NCBI GenBank assembly: GCA_002394125.1
Contig: DGSY01000021.1
Span: 1-47,542 of the forward strand
DNA: 47,542 bases
Direction of reading: 5' to 3'
DNA from: Ruminococcus sp. UBA4350
Lineage (GTDB): Bacteria > Bacillota > Clostridia > Oscillospirales > Ruminococcaceae
The notes below the pieces were generated by a model. The model did not search any database. It had not been told where the DNA came from and was given only the letters and a program-made list of their open reading frames with translations. How positions within the stretch are numbered: position 1 is the first letter of the stretch; each line of letters starts with the position of its first letter. A program made the translations under genes and the position numbers. Of this stretch, positions 40,367-47,542 are shown piece by piece.

Positions 40367-41044
40367 ATGATCCCGGTCAGAGCGACATTTGAAAAGCGCC
40401 GCCGCGCAAAATACATCTCGCATCTCGATCTGATGCGCTGTATGCAGCGGGCGTTCAAGCGCGCCGGTGTGCCGATCTGGTATACCGAGGGCTTCAATCC
40501 GCACGCCTATCTGATGTTCCCGCTGGCGCTTTCGCTCGGCTGCGAGAGCGGCTGCGAGTGCATGGATTTCCGCATCGACGGCGAAATGTCCATGCAGGAG
40601 GCAATGGAGCGGCTCAACCGCGTTCTGCCGCCCGATCTGCAAATTCTCAGCGTCGCGGATCCGGTGCATAAGCATACCGATATCACTGCGGCGGACTATG
40701 CTGTCACGATAGACTGCGCGGAAGATACCGCCGCCGAAGCGCTCCGGCAGAGCTGGGATACATTCTTTGCGCAGCCGGAGATCCTTGTCGAAAAGAAAAC
40801 AAAGCGCGGCACGGCGCAGGTCGATCTGAAATCGCAGGCGCAGCTGCTTGGTGCCGATACGCTGGAAAATGCGGTCCGGCTGCATCTGCGAATGCCCGCC
40901 GGTACCTCGGTCAATGTCAATCCCTCGCTGCTGACGGATGCCTTTCTCGCATGGCTGCCGGAAAATGCCGCCGATGTGCATACCGGCATGATCCATGCAG
41001 AGCGGCTCGCGATCCTCTGCGCGGACGGCAGCGATTTTGTGTAA
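40367..41044 (+). CDS. TIGR03936 / DUF2344 family protein
   Basis: A 225-residue protein. It opens IPVRATFEKRRRAKYISHLDLMRCMQRAFKRAGVPIWYTEGFNPHAYL, which is the strong signature of TIGR03936 (DUF2344), the partner of TIGR03960 radical SAM proteins. AAAGGAGG precedes the ATG at 40367. No enzymatic activity is established. In many Bacillota the pair lies upstream of rng, rplU and rpmA; here a membrane protein and a HAD phosphatase follow instead. Confidence 0.92.
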   Translation: MIPVRATFEKRRRAKYISHLDLMRCMQRAFKRAGVPIWYTEGFNPHAYLMFPLALSLGCESGCECMDFRIDGEMSMQEAMERLNRVLPPDLQILSVADPVHKHTDITAADYAVTIDCAEDTAAEALRQSWDTFFAQPEILVEKKTKRGTAQVDLKSQAQLLGADTLENAVRLHLRMPAGTSVNVNPSLLTDAFLAWLPENAADVHTGMIHAERLAILCADGSDFV

Positions 41045-41050
41045 AGTAAA

Positions 41051-42004
41051 ATGGAGAAGAAAAAGATCAGTTTCAGCGCGGAGGGCTTTGAGATTATCTT
41101 CTTTCTGGCCGCGACCATAGCCATTCATATAATCGCGGCGGAGATCACCGAACAGCATCACGCCGCGACCTATGTCGGCACGGCAGGACTGCTGAATGTC
41201 CGGCGGGAGCTGATCCGCTATCTGCTGCTGCGGCTTCTGCGCATTTTCATGCCGCTGCTGAGTGTGCTGTTCACCGGATTCTGGGTGCATCTGTTCCGGC
41301 ATGAACAGCTGCGTCCCTCAAAGGAACGGGTGCTGCTCGGTTTGGTGCTCTGTCTGCTCTGCTATCCGAGTGCCGTCAAGCACCGTACCGGATTCGAGAT
41401 GCAGTGCGGGATCAACGGCTATCACGGCATCCGCCCGATGCAGGCGATCTCGCTGCTTGCGGATGTGCAGAGGGATCTGTCGGAATCTGCAAAGCCGGAG
41501 GAGCAGACGCTCCGTGTCGAGACTGCCCGCGAGAATTACCCCTACATCCGTCACGGCAGGAGGCACAGCCGCAGTCATCATATTGATGTTTACGAATTTG
41601 CGCTGACCGATGCCCGCTCGGAGGAGCCGCTTGCGCAGATCGCCCCCGGCGACCGTGAAGCGCTGGAAAATATCTGTTCCTACGAAGAACATACTGCCGC
41701 GTTTTTTCCGCATTCCGGATTCATCGCCTCCTTTGACGGCGGCGGCATGGACAAAGTCAATGACCTCGAAACGCTGTTCACGCTGAGCTATGAGAACAAT
41801 TATGTCCGGCGGACGGTACATCCGAATGAGAGCGAAATGAAGAATCTGACCTTGATCGTTGAGCGGGGTGGCGCAACGATCGGCTCAATTCTCATGAAGA
41901 ACACACAGGAGCAATGGTTCAGCAGCGGACAGCATACGCGCTGCTGGCTGGAGATGCAATATGACGGGGAGACTGTTCGCGTCAGCAATATACTGGAATT
42001 TTAA
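41051..42004 (+). CDS. Membrane protein with C-terminal soluble domain, unknown function
   Basis: A 317-residue protein. Hydrophobic segments lie at about residues 12-30, 60-80 and 95-112. The remaining 200 residues form a soluble domain with GINGYHGIRPMQAISLLADVQRDL, and a terminal part rich in beta segments (ERGGATIGSILMKNT, RCWLEMQYDGETVRVSNILEF). No family is recognised. There is no clear ribosome site; the start lies six bases past the previous stop, so reinitiation is likely. It is followed by the HAD gene after 11 bases. Confidence 0.7.
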   Translation: MEKKKISFSAEGFEIIFFLAATIAIHIIAAEITEQHHAATYVGTAGLLNVRRELIRYLLLRLLRIFMPLLSVLFTGFWVHLFRHEQLRPSKERVLLGLVLCLLCYPSAVKHRTGFEMQCGINGYHGIRPMQAISLLADVQRDLSESAKPEEQTLRVETARENYPYIRHGRRHSRSHHIDVYEFALTDARSEEPLAQIAPGDREALENICSYEEHTAAFFPHSGFIASFDGGGMDKVNDLETLFTLSYENNYVRRTVHPNESEMKNLTLIVERGGATIGSILMKNTQEQWFSSGQHTRCWLEMQYDGETVRVSNILEF

Positions 42005-42015
42005 GGAGTATCGCA

Positions 42016-42846
42016 ATGAATCGACCGTATGCGGGGCTTGCCCTGCTGACCGATCTGGACGGCACCCTGCTGCGTCCGGATAAGACCGTCGCGCCGGAGG
42101 ATGCGGCGGCGATCGCAGATTTCCGCGCAAATGGCGGACTTTTCAGCTTTGCGACCGGCCGCGGTCAGCAGGCATCGCAGGCCTATCTGGAGCTGTTTCA
42201 GCCGGATTTTCCGGTGGTGATGTATAACGGCGCGCTGCTCATGGATCCGAAAACCGGACAGAGCGCGGGCGCGGAATATCTGCCGGCGGAGGCGCGGGCG
42301 CTGCTGGAGGAGCTGGCGGCGGCGTTTCCGGATGTCGGCGCGGAGGTGCTGCATCCGGAGGGCGTATTCGTCTTTCAGGACAGCGAGGTCGAGCGGACGC
42401 ATCTGCGCGTGACGAATGTGCCGTTTGTCATGCGGACACTCGATGAAGCGAATCCTGCGGATTGCTACAAGGCGCTCTTTGCCGGAACACCGGAGCGCAT
42501 CGCTGAAATGCATGAATACATCAAAAAGGCGCGCTTTTCGCAGATCAATTTCACGCGCTCGCACGAATGCTTTCTGGAAATCCTGCCCCCGGATACGAAC
42601 AAGGGCACGGCGCTGGAAAAGATCCGCAGGACGCTGCCGGACGGCATGAAGATCTGTGCGACCGGCGATTTTGACAATGATGCGGCGATGCTGCTGACAG
42701 CGGATTACTGCGGCTGTCCGGCGGATTCGCAGCCGGCGGTGCTGGATGCAGTCCGGCAGAGCGGCGGCTATATCTCACCGAAAACCTGTGCGGACGGCTT
42801 CTTTGCCGCATGGGTGGAGAATGTGCTCGAACATTTTGCACGATAA
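42016..42846 (+). CDS. HAD-superfamily Cof-type phosphatase
   Basis: A 276-residue HAD-IIB hydrolase. Motif I is LLTDLDGTLL with Asp13 and Asp15; motif II lies in LFSFATGRGQQASQAYL; motif IV is ATGDFDNDAAMLLTADYCGCP. The middle region is the C2B cap. Cof-type enzymes dephosphorylate sugar phosphates, FMN or pyridoxal phosphate; the substrate cannot be read. AAGGAG precedes the ATG. It is the last gene of the plus-strand series and is followed directly by the repeated terminator hairpin. Confidence 0.93.
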   Translation: MNRPYAGLALLTDLDGTLLRPDKTVAPEDAAAIADFRANGGLFSFATGRGQQASQAYLELFQPDFPVVMYNGALLMDPKTGQSAGAEYLPAEARALLEELAAAFPDVGAEVLHPEGVFVFQDSEVERTHLRVTNVPFVMRTLDEANPADCYKALFAGTPERIAEMHEYIKKARFSQINFTRSHECFLEILPPDTNKGTALEKIRRTLPDGMKICATGDFDNDAAMLLTADYCGCPADSQPAVLDAVRQSGGYISPKTCADGFFAAWVENVLEHFAR

Positions 42847-42847
42847 A

Positions 42848-42890
42848 CAAAACAGCACGTCCGGTTTCGCATCGGGCGCGCTGTTTTCTG
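42848..42890. terminator. Terminator after the HAD gene, inverted copy of the 22-kb hairpin
   Basis: CAGCACGTCCG and CGGGCGCGCTG pair with two wobbles, followed by TTTTCTGTT on the plus strand. The sequence matches 22100-22145 in inverted orientation at about 90 percent. Confidence 0.78.
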
Positions 42891-43056
42891 TTAGGGCGTG
42901 TTGACACTAAAATAATATGCGGATTTATGAGATGATTTTGTTCCGTTTAAGGCAAAAATCCGCAGGCGGGCTGTCGCCCGGCAAGGATTTTTAACGACGA
43001 ACGGGGCAAAATCAGCCAGAAAGACGCGTGTTAGGCTTAGTGTCAACACGCCCTAA
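42891..43056. mobile_element. 166-bp MITE-like element with perfect 20-bp terminal inverted repeats
   Basis: The ends are TTAGGGCGTGTTGACACTAA at 42891-42910 and its perfect reverse complement at 43037-43056. Inside, ATGATTTTGTTCCGTT and AACGGGGCAAAATCAGCC are imperfect inverted copies, and AAAAATCC/GGATTTTT with GCGGGC/GCCCG close the centre at about 42953-42992, so one strand folds into a long hairpin. There is no ORF. If the ends are read as TA plus GGGCGTG, it would carry a TA target duplication like IS630/mariner relatives; this is a tentative family guess. Confidence 0.85.
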
Positions 43057-43181
43057 TTATCCGGGAATAATTGTATCGCGCAAGTCTGTTCAATGGCTTG
43101 CGATATTCCAGAGGTGAGTTTGCAAGCAAACGCACAGCGAAGCTGGCGAAAGCCCTTTGGTCTCTCTTGGCAGAATACAGA
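43057..43181. repeat. Intergenic repeat fragment related to 7599-7647
   Basis: The stretch GAGGTGAGTTTGCAAGCAAA (about 43111-43130) followed by CAGCGAAGCTGGCGAAAGCCCT matches the reverse complement of 7599-7647 with about 80 percent identity. The rest of the interval holds no gene. TTGCGATATTCCAG and nearby GCAAG segments form a weak hairpin. Confidence 0.62.
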
Positions 43182-43212
43182 AAAAAGCCCTCCGGATAAC
43201 CGGAAGGCTTCT
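43182..43212 (-). terminator. Terminator of tRNA-Val
   Basis: On the minus strand AAGCCTTCCGG and CCGGAGGGCTT form an 11-pair stem with one mismatch and a TTAT loop, followed by TTTTCTG. It lies four bases past the tRNA 3' end. Confidence 0.85.
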
Positions 43213-43215
43213 GGA

Positions 43216-43289
43216 TGAGGATGAGCGGACTTGAACCGATGACCCCCTGCATGTCAAGCAGGTACTCTAACCAACTGAGCTACACCCTC
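43216..43289 (-). tRNA. tRNA-Val (anticodon GAC)
   Basis: The acceptor stem pairs GAGGGTG with CATCCTC, the discriminator is A and no CCA is encoded. The D arm is AGCTCAGTTGGTTAGAGT. The anticodon stem CCTGC/GCAGG closes the loop TTGACAT, giving anticodon GAC. The T loop is TTCAAGT; position 50-64 of its stem is a T-C mismatch. The gene is 74 nt and a single-copy unit in this window. Confidence 0.93.
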
Positions 43290-43301
43290 ACAACAAAACC
43301 T

Positions 43302-43330
43302 ATTATACCACATGATTTGCGATTTGTCAA
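43302..43330 (-). promoter_or_regulatory. Consensus promoter for tRNA-Val
   Basis: TTGACA (43325-43330) and TATAAT (43302-43307) on the minus strand, spacing 17, exact consensus; the tRNA 5' end is 12 bases from the -10. Confidence 0.88.
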
Positions 43331-43419
43331 CCCCTATTTTGAAAAAAACGAAAATTTTTCTGAGAAAGATTCCTGCGGGCAAAATCCGCGGCAATTTCCT
43401 GTAAATTCGCTTCTGCCCC

Positions 43420-43448
43420 TTGCGGAGAGCGGAAAATTGTGTTATAAT
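43420..43448 (+). promoter_or_regulatory. Promoter for the GNAT gene
   Basis: TTGCGG (43420-43425) and TATAAT (43443-43448), spacing 17; the GNAT start is 34 bases downstream. Confidence 0.78.
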
Positions 43449-43482
43449 AATGCTGTATGCCAACCGGAAAGGAGATTCGGAT

Positions 43483-43959
43483 ATGGAGTATCAGCTCAGA
43501 GAAGCGGCGGCTTCGGATATCCCGGAGCTTTGCAGACTGCGGCTCGCCTATTTCGATGAGGAATTTGACAGCATCGAACCCGAAACGCTCAGCGCGATCC
43601 GGACATCGCTTCCGGAATATTTCGCGGCGCATCTCGGGAAGGACTGCTTTGTCTTTGCGGCGGCATCGCCGGAGGGCGGACTGCTTTCCAATGTCATTCT
43701 GGTCGTCAGCGAAAAGCCCGCGAATCCCTCGTTCCCGCACGGCCGCAGCGGTTATGTCCTCGGCGTATTTACGGAAGAATCCGCCCGCAGACAGGGCATC
43801 GCGTCCGCGCTGATGGAGATGCTGCTCGAAAAGGCGAAAGCGCTGAGACTCGATACCGTCACCCTCTCGGCCAGCGAAATGGGCAGGGGCATCTATGAAA
43901 AGCTCGGCTTTACCGTGAAGGAATCCCACTTCACCGAAATGGAGTGGTTTCCGTCCTGA
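43483..43959 (+). CDS. GNAT-family N-acetyltransferase
   Basis: A 158-residue cytosolic protein. Start at 43483 with AAAGGAG seven bases upstream; the frame extends 21 codons into the promoter and that part is not used. The acetyl-CoA-binding motif is ESARRQGIASALMEMLLEKAKALRLDTVTLSAS (motif A, Q/RxxGxG/A region as RRQGIA), followed by GRGIYEKLGFTVKESHFTEM (motif B). Residues 1-35 match the GNAT N-terminal strand and helices. The acceptor is unknown. mreB follows after 54 bases on the same strand. Confidence 0.93.
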   Translation: MEYQLREAAASDIPELCRLRLAYFDEEFDSIEPETLSAIRTSLPEYFAAHLGKDCFVFAAASPEGGLLSNVILVVSEKPANPSFPHGRSGYVLGVFTEESARRQGIASALMEMLLEKAKALRLDTVTLSASEMGRGIYEKLGFTVKESHFTEMEWFPS

Positions 43960-44013
43960 GCATACAGTTTTAATAAAGAGACTGCCATACAGAGAAAAGA
44001 AAGGATACACATT

Positions 44014-45024
44014 ATGGATATCGGAATTGACCTCGGAACCGCGAATATCATTATTACGAGGCGGCGGCGCGGCGTTGTGCTGAATGAGCCGTCGGTCATC
44101 GCATACAACAAGCACACGGAGCGCGTGGTCGCCGTCGGTGAGGAGGCCTACCGCATGGAGGGGCGCTCTCCGTCCTATATCGCGGTCGTGCATCCGGTGC
44201 AGGACGGCGTGATCTCCGATGATATTCTCACGCAGGCGCTGATCCGTGAGCTGATCGACGTTGTCGCCGGCTTCCATATCATCAAGCCGCGCATTATTAT
44301 CTGCGTCCCCTCGCTCATCACGGATGTCGAAAAGCGCGCAATTCTCGATGCTGCCATGAGCACCGGCTCGCGCAAGGTGCATCTGATCCAGGAGCCGCTT
44401 GCCGCACTGCTCGGCGCCGGTATCCCGATCAACCGGCCGGTCGGCCATATGGTCGTCGATATCGGCGGCGGCACGACGGATATCGCGGTCGTCTCGATGA
44501 ACGGCATTGTCACGGCGCGTTCGATCAAGGCCGCCGGAAACAAATTCGACCAGTCGATCATCCGCTATGTGCAGAATAAATATCAGATCCTTCTCGGCGC
44601 AAAATCCGCGGAGCAGGTCAAGATCTCCCTCTGCAATGTCTATAATCCGGCAGAGGATGTAATCGCGCAGGTCAAGGGGCGGAATATCTCCCGCGGCCTG
44701 CCCGATCAGTGCGACCTCAGCGAAGCGGAGCTTTCGGAGGCGCTGGAGGATGATGTCAACCTCATCGGCGAGACGATCCGCCGTGTTCTGGAGGATACCC
44801 CGCCGGAGCTGGTCGGCGATATCTGTCAGAACGGCATTCTGCTGACGGGCGGCGGTGCGCTGCTCGGCGGTCTGGAGCAATATCTGACGCGTATGCTCGG
44901 CGTTCCCTGCCGCACGGCAAAGGATCCGCTGACCTGTGTTGCCCGCGGAACGGAAAAAGCATTTGCACGGCGTGACATCCTGCTGGACGGCTTTGAGCGC
45001 ATTGATGCATATACACAGGAATGA
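44014..45024 (+). CDS. mreB: MreB-family cell shape actin
   Basis: A 336-residue protein, the length of MreB/Mbl. The actin-fold signatures are GIDLGTANIII (phosphate 1), VVDIGGGTTDIAVVSMNG (phosphate 2), LIQEPLAALLGAGI and LLTGGGALLGGLEQYL (adenosine). Bacterial actins of this group direct elongation-mode wall synthesis beneath the membrane. Which paralogue (MreB, Mbl or MreBH) cannot be decided from one copy. No mreC or mreD follows, which argues for an Mbl-like lone copy. AAAGGA precedes the start. The 37 bases to the next gene suggest cotranscription. Confidence 0.94.
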   Translation: MDIGIDLGTANIIITRRRRGVVLNEPSVIAYNKHTERVVAVGEEAYRMEGRSPSYIAVVHPVQDGVISDDILTQALIRELIDVVAGFHIIKPRIIICVPSLITDVEKRAILDAAMSTGSRKVHLIQEPLAALLGAGIPINRPVGHMVVDIGGGTTDIAVVSMNGIVTARSIKAAGNKFDQSIIRYVQNKYQILLGAKSAEQVKISLCNVYNPAEDVIAQVKGRNISRGLPDQCDLSEAELSEALEDDVNLIGETIRRVLEDTPPELVGDICQNGILLTGGGALLGGLEQYLTRMLGVPCRTAKDPLTCVARGTEKAFARRDILLDGFERIDAYTQE

Positions 45025-45060
45025 TCCGCCCGATGCTTGTCCGTTCAGGAGGATGCCCAC

Positions 45061-46425
45061 ATGAAAAAAAAACACCGTGAACCGATCGTGCTCTCGCAGA
45101 TGCGGCCGGGTACGCTCTTTCTTGTCTTGAGCGGATGCATCGCATTCGCATTCGCCCTGCATTACATCAGCGATGTTGCGGGCTTTTTCCGGAAGATCCT
45201 TTCCGCACTCGGCCCCGTATTTGTCGGCGCAGTCTTTGCATATCTGCTTGCACCGGCGGAGGCTATGGTCGAAAGGCGCGTCCGGAAATGGTTCGCAAAG
45301 CCGCTTGCGAAGCATCCGAAGCTCGATCATCTCCCGCGCAGCATTTGCTCGTTCCTTGTCGTGCTGCTGCTCGTCGGTTCGTTCTCGGTGCTGGTCATCG
45401 CGACCTTTTCGCAGGTCGTGGACGGCCTCACCCGCGTCATAGATCAGGTTCCGCATTATTTCGATCAGGTTGTGGCGTATTTTGAAAAGCTGCTCCGTGA
45501 GGATAATTCCTTTGCGAAATATCTCTCCGAGCTGCAAAAGCGTTTCTCGCTGACCGATCTCGGCATGGGCAATGCCGATACCGCCGCAATCTCGCAGAAG
45601 ATCCTCTCGGTGGCGGCCTCCGGCGCGACCGGAACGCTCGGCGTTGTCTATAATATCGTTGTCGGCTTTATCATCACGGTCTATCTGCTCATCAGCCGCG
45701 ACCGCTTCATCCGGCAGTGGAAGCAGATCCTCTATGCCGTCTGCAAGCCCAAGACCGCGAACTGGATCGACAGGCAGATGGTTTCCGCGAACCAGACCTT
45801 CGGTACGGCAGCGATCGGAAAATTCATCGACTCCGTGCTGGTCGGCGCTCTCTGCTATATCGGCGTCAAGATCATCGGTACGCCCTATGCCGCGCTGATC
45901 GCGGTCGTGATCGGCGTCACGAATATGATCCCCTATTTCGGCCCGATCCTCGGCGCACTGCCCTGCGCCCTGCTCATTCTGATGGAAGATCCGCCGAAGA
46001 CGGTGTATTTCCTGATCTTCATTTTCGTTTTGCAGCAGTTTGACATGAATATCCTTGATCCGAAGATCGTCGGCAAGTCGATCGGTCTGCCGGCATTCTG
46101 GGAGCTGTTCGCCTGTCTGCTCGGCGGCGGACTGTTCGGAGTGCTCGGACTGGTCATCGGTGTTCCGCTTTTTGCGGTGGTCTATACGCTGATCCGTCAG
46201 TTCGTACATGAGCGGCTGGAGGAACGCGCAAAGGACGGCGAGCTGACCGAGGAATTCCTCACGGAGCAGCTCGGCATCACCGGGCCGGTGCAGGAATCCG
46301 GTTTCTTTGAGGACACCAGCACACCGTATATCCAGCATCTGATTCTGCTGGAGGATATCGCGCAGAAGCCCGCAGAAAAGCCGAATATGCCGGAAATGCC
46401 CGATGCCGGAACAACGCAGTCATAA
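45061..46425 (+). CDS. AI-2E family transporter (PerM/YueF-like) membrane protein
   Basis: A 454-residue membrane protein. Start at 45061 with AGGAGG seven bases upstream. It has about eight hydrophobic segments; the region GKFIDSVLVGALCYIGVKIIGTPYAALIAVVIGVTNMIPYFGPILGALPCALLIL is the family hallmark, followed by FVLQQFDMNILDPKIVGKSIGLPAFWELFACLLGGGLFGVLGLVIGVPLFAV. Despite the family name, members include sodium/proton antiporters and peptide-export related proteins; the substrate is unknown. The C-terminal 70 residues are cytosolic and acidic. A strong terminator follows. Confidence 0.94.
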   Translation: MKKKHREPIVLSQMRPGTLFLVLSGCIAFAFALHYISDVAGFFRKILSALGPVFVGAVFAYLLAPAEAMVERRVRKWFAKPLAKHPKLDHLPRSICSFLVVLLLVGSFSVLVIATFSQVVDGLTRVIDQVPHYFDQVVAYFEKLLREDNSFAKYLSELQKRFSLTDLGMGNADTAAISQKILSVAASGATGTLGVVYNIVVGFIITVYLLISRDRFIRQWKQILYAVCKPKTANWIDRQMVSANQTFGTAAIGKFIDSVLVGALCYIGVKIIGTPYAALIAVVIGVTNMIPYFGPILGALPCALLILMEDPPKTVYFLIFIFVLQQFDMNILDPKIVGKSIGLPAFWELFACLLGGGLFGVLGLVIGVPLFAVVYTLIRQFVHERLEERAKDGELTEEFLTEQLGITGPVQESGFFEDTSTPYIQHLILLEDIAQKPAEKPNMPEMPDAGTTQS

Positions 46426-46428
46426 AGA

Positions 46429-46463
46429 ACGCACCGCAGCAAACACGCTGCGGTGCGTTTTTA
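46429..46463 (+). terminator. Strong terminator after the AI-2E family gene
   Basis: ACGCACCGCAGC and GCTGCGGTGCGT form a perfect 12-pair stem around AAACAC, followed by TTTTTAT-like sequence. Confidence 0.93.
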
Positions 46464-46653
46464 TCTGAAAGCGGCAGTCACGCAGCCCCCGAACCGAAAG
46501 CTCCTCTCCGGGCGCGCATGACTGCGGATTCTTTCTGCCGCTTTTCATACTGCCACTTTCCGTTCTCGCGGAGTGCGGGATCACCGCCTGACAGTATTAT
46601 ATGCAGCATTTCCGAAAATGCGACAGGAAATCTTTTCCTGCGGCTGCGAAAGC
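46464..46653. other. Intergenic stretch between two convergent genes, with a short ORF of doubtful status
   Basis: A 43-codon minus-strand frame (46478-46609) begins MLHIILSGGDPALRENGKW and is rich in Arg/Lys and Gly. It has no ribosome site at the start and I do not count it as a gene. A hairpin CAGGAAA/TTTCCTG lies at 46624-46640, just past the stop of the amidohydrolase gene, without a T-run. Confidence 0.35.
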
Positions 46654-47469
46654 TCAGGGGATATTCAGGAACTCCTTCGCATTGCGCGCAAAGAGCCGCT
46701 GATATTCCTCGAATGTAAAGCCGAGGGAGAGCAGGCGCTCCGCCTCCTGCTTCGGATCCCACATCGGGAAATCCGTGCCGAACATACAACGCTCGACACC
46801 GTAATGCCGGATCAGCCGGATCGCGCGCTCCGGAGACATCAGGCAGACCGCGCTGCTCGTATCGAAGCGGATATTGTCGCTGCCGCGCAGCACCGCCTCG
46901 GCCTCATCCCATGCCGCAAAGCCGCCGAGATGTGAAGCGAGAACCTTCAGCTTCGGGAAATCGCGCATGACCTTGACGAGCATGGTCGGATGCGAATAAT
47001 CGTGGCGGTAGTCGCCCATATGCACCAGCACGGGCAGTCTGCCCTCGATCGCTTCATAGATGCGGTAGGATTTCGGGCTGTCGAGCGCGGTCTTCTGGAA
47101 ATCGGAGTGCAGCTTGACGCCGTGCAGACCGAGGGAGATGATGCGGTCAACCTCGCCGGCGATATCCTCATAATCGCCGTGCAGCGATGCAAAGCCGTAA
47201 AGCTCCGGATGCTTGCCGCATTCCTCCGAGATAAAATCATTGATCGAAACGACCTGCTTCGGGGTAGTCGCGACCGAGCAGACCAGAGAACGCTTTGTGC
47301 CGATCTGCGCTTCCGATTGCAGCAGGCGCTCTGTTTCGCCGACGGAATGCGCCATGCCGATATCGTAAAATTTGCCGATCGAGAGCGTTGCTTTTTCGCT
47401 GATCTTGTGCGGGAAGATATGCGCGTGCATATCAATGATCTCGAAATCCTGCGGGGTGAACTGTTCCAT
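46654..47469 (-). CDS. Amidohydrolase-2 family metal-dependent hydrolase
   Basis: A 271-residue protein. The start at 47469 is favoured by AAAGGAAG ten bases upstream; an in-frame ATG lies 21 bases earlier, at 47490. The metal-binding motif HxH is IIDMHAHIFP (residues about 13-18), and further conserved residues appear as GVKLHSDFQ, LVHMG, LASHLGG and the late Asp in FGTDFPMWDP. The family includes ACMSD-like decarboxylases and various amidohydrolases; the substrate is not recognisable. It is convergent with the AI-2E gene. Its upstream region holds the tandem repeat at the window edge. Confidence 0.88.
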   Translation of the reverse strand: MEQFTPQDFEIIDMHAHIFPHKISEKATLSIGKFYDIGMAHSVGETERLLQSEAQIGTKRSLVCSVATTPKQVVSINDFISEECGKHPELYGFASLHGDYEDIAGEVDRIISLGLHGVKLHSDFQKTALDSPKSYRIYEAIEGRLPVLVHMGDYRHDYSHPTMLVKVMRDFPKLKVLASHLGGFAAWDEAEAVLRGSDNIRFDTSSAVCLMSPERAIRLIRHYGVERCMFGTDFPMWDPKQEAERLLSLGFTFEEYQRLFARNAKEFLNIP

Positions 47470-47495
47470 TTTCGGGTTACTTCCTTTCATTATTT

Positions 47496-47542
47496 GGGCG
47501 GGCAGTGCCCGCTGCCATTTCCCTACGGGCGGGCAGTGCCCG
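47496..47542. repeat. Tandem 16-bp GC-rich repeat, cut by the window end
   Basis: GGGCGGGCAGTGCCCG occurs at 47496-47511 and again at 47527-47542, giving a 31-base period. Each unit contains the short palindrome GGGCAGTGCCC. The second copy reaches the last base of the window, so more copies may follow outside. Confidence 0.8.

Noticed and set aside
43327..46338. A 1003-codon open frame on the minus strand
   Set aside because: It runs opposite mreB and the AI-2E gene, both with clear family motifs and ribosome sites. The frame is Arg/Asp/Ile/Gln-rich in the manner of antisense shadows and has no recognisable domain.
46478..46609. A 43-codon minus-strand gene
   Set aside because: It has no ribosome site, no family match, and the sequence reads like residual open frame between convergent terminators.
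47496..47542. CRISPR array
   Set aside because: Only two 16-base units are seen, the spacing sequence is 15 bases, and no cas gene is in the window; repeat and spacer lengths do not fit CRISPR.

Overview
The window looks like chromosome of a Gram-positive, anaerobic clostridial bacterium of the Ruminococcaceae/Oscillospiraceae type, probably Ruminococcus-like. Four observations support this. A secreted protein carries a type I dockerin (cellulosome docking module). A spoVAC sporulation gene is present. The gene order miaB - ylbF/ymcA-family - mutS - mutL matches Bacillota. Base composition is fairly GC-rich, with near-consensus TTGACA-17-TATAAT promoters in front of many transcription units. 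The genus is an inference; no rRNA gene lies in the window.

Layout. 1-12.4 kb is mostly minus strand. It holds an SGNH-like membrane protein, a double-length ThyX, a dockerin/LRR/cysteine-peptidase-like secreted protein, small membrane proteins, folD, and the unit yfmF-yfmH-lgt-CPBP protease. 12.4-22.1 kb is mixed. It holds a DUF378 protein, an aldose-epimerase-like protein, an HTH/zinc-ribbon regulator, upp, a 530-bp gap with a promoter-operator-terminator unit on the minus strand, a lone spoVAC, a sigma/anti-sigma pair, an MGMT, and a plus-strand unit made of a tail-anchored protein, a TIR-LRR protein and ychF. An AT-rich HTH gene follows. 22.3-33.4 kb is one long minus-strand unit: miaB, nfi, ylbF-family, mutS, SUFU-domain gene, mutL, Imm7-like, Imm1-like, queA, a membrane protein and an HD-domain gene. 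33.5-42.8 kb is plus strand: DJ-1 protein, 5-formyl-THF cyclo-ligase, mltG, U32 peptidase, a TIGR03960 radical SAM protein, two DUF2500-like membrane proteins, a TIGR03936 protein, a membrane protein and a HAD phosphatase. 42.8-43.3 kb holds a repeated terminator hairpin, a 166-bp MITE-like element, a dispersed repeat and tRNA-Val(GAC). 43.4-47.5 kb holds a GNAT, an MreB-type actin, an AI-2E-family membrane protein, an amidohydrolase and a short tandem repeat at the window edge.

Functional themes. The mismatch-repair unit joins tRNA modification (miaB, queA), DNA repair (nfi, mutS, mutL) and three genes that resemble polymorphic-toxin immunity proteins (SUFU, Imm7-like, Imm1-like), with no toxin visible nearby. 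The most system-like novelty is the unit with its own near-consensus promoter that encodes a jelly-roll-like tail-anchored protein and a TIR domain fused to BspA-type leucine-rich repeats, running directly into ychF.

Limits. All calls come from reading the sequence and the translated frames. No database search or structure prediction was run. Family names for Imm1-like, DUF2500-like, SUFU and the tail-anchored protein rest on remembered sequence signatures.
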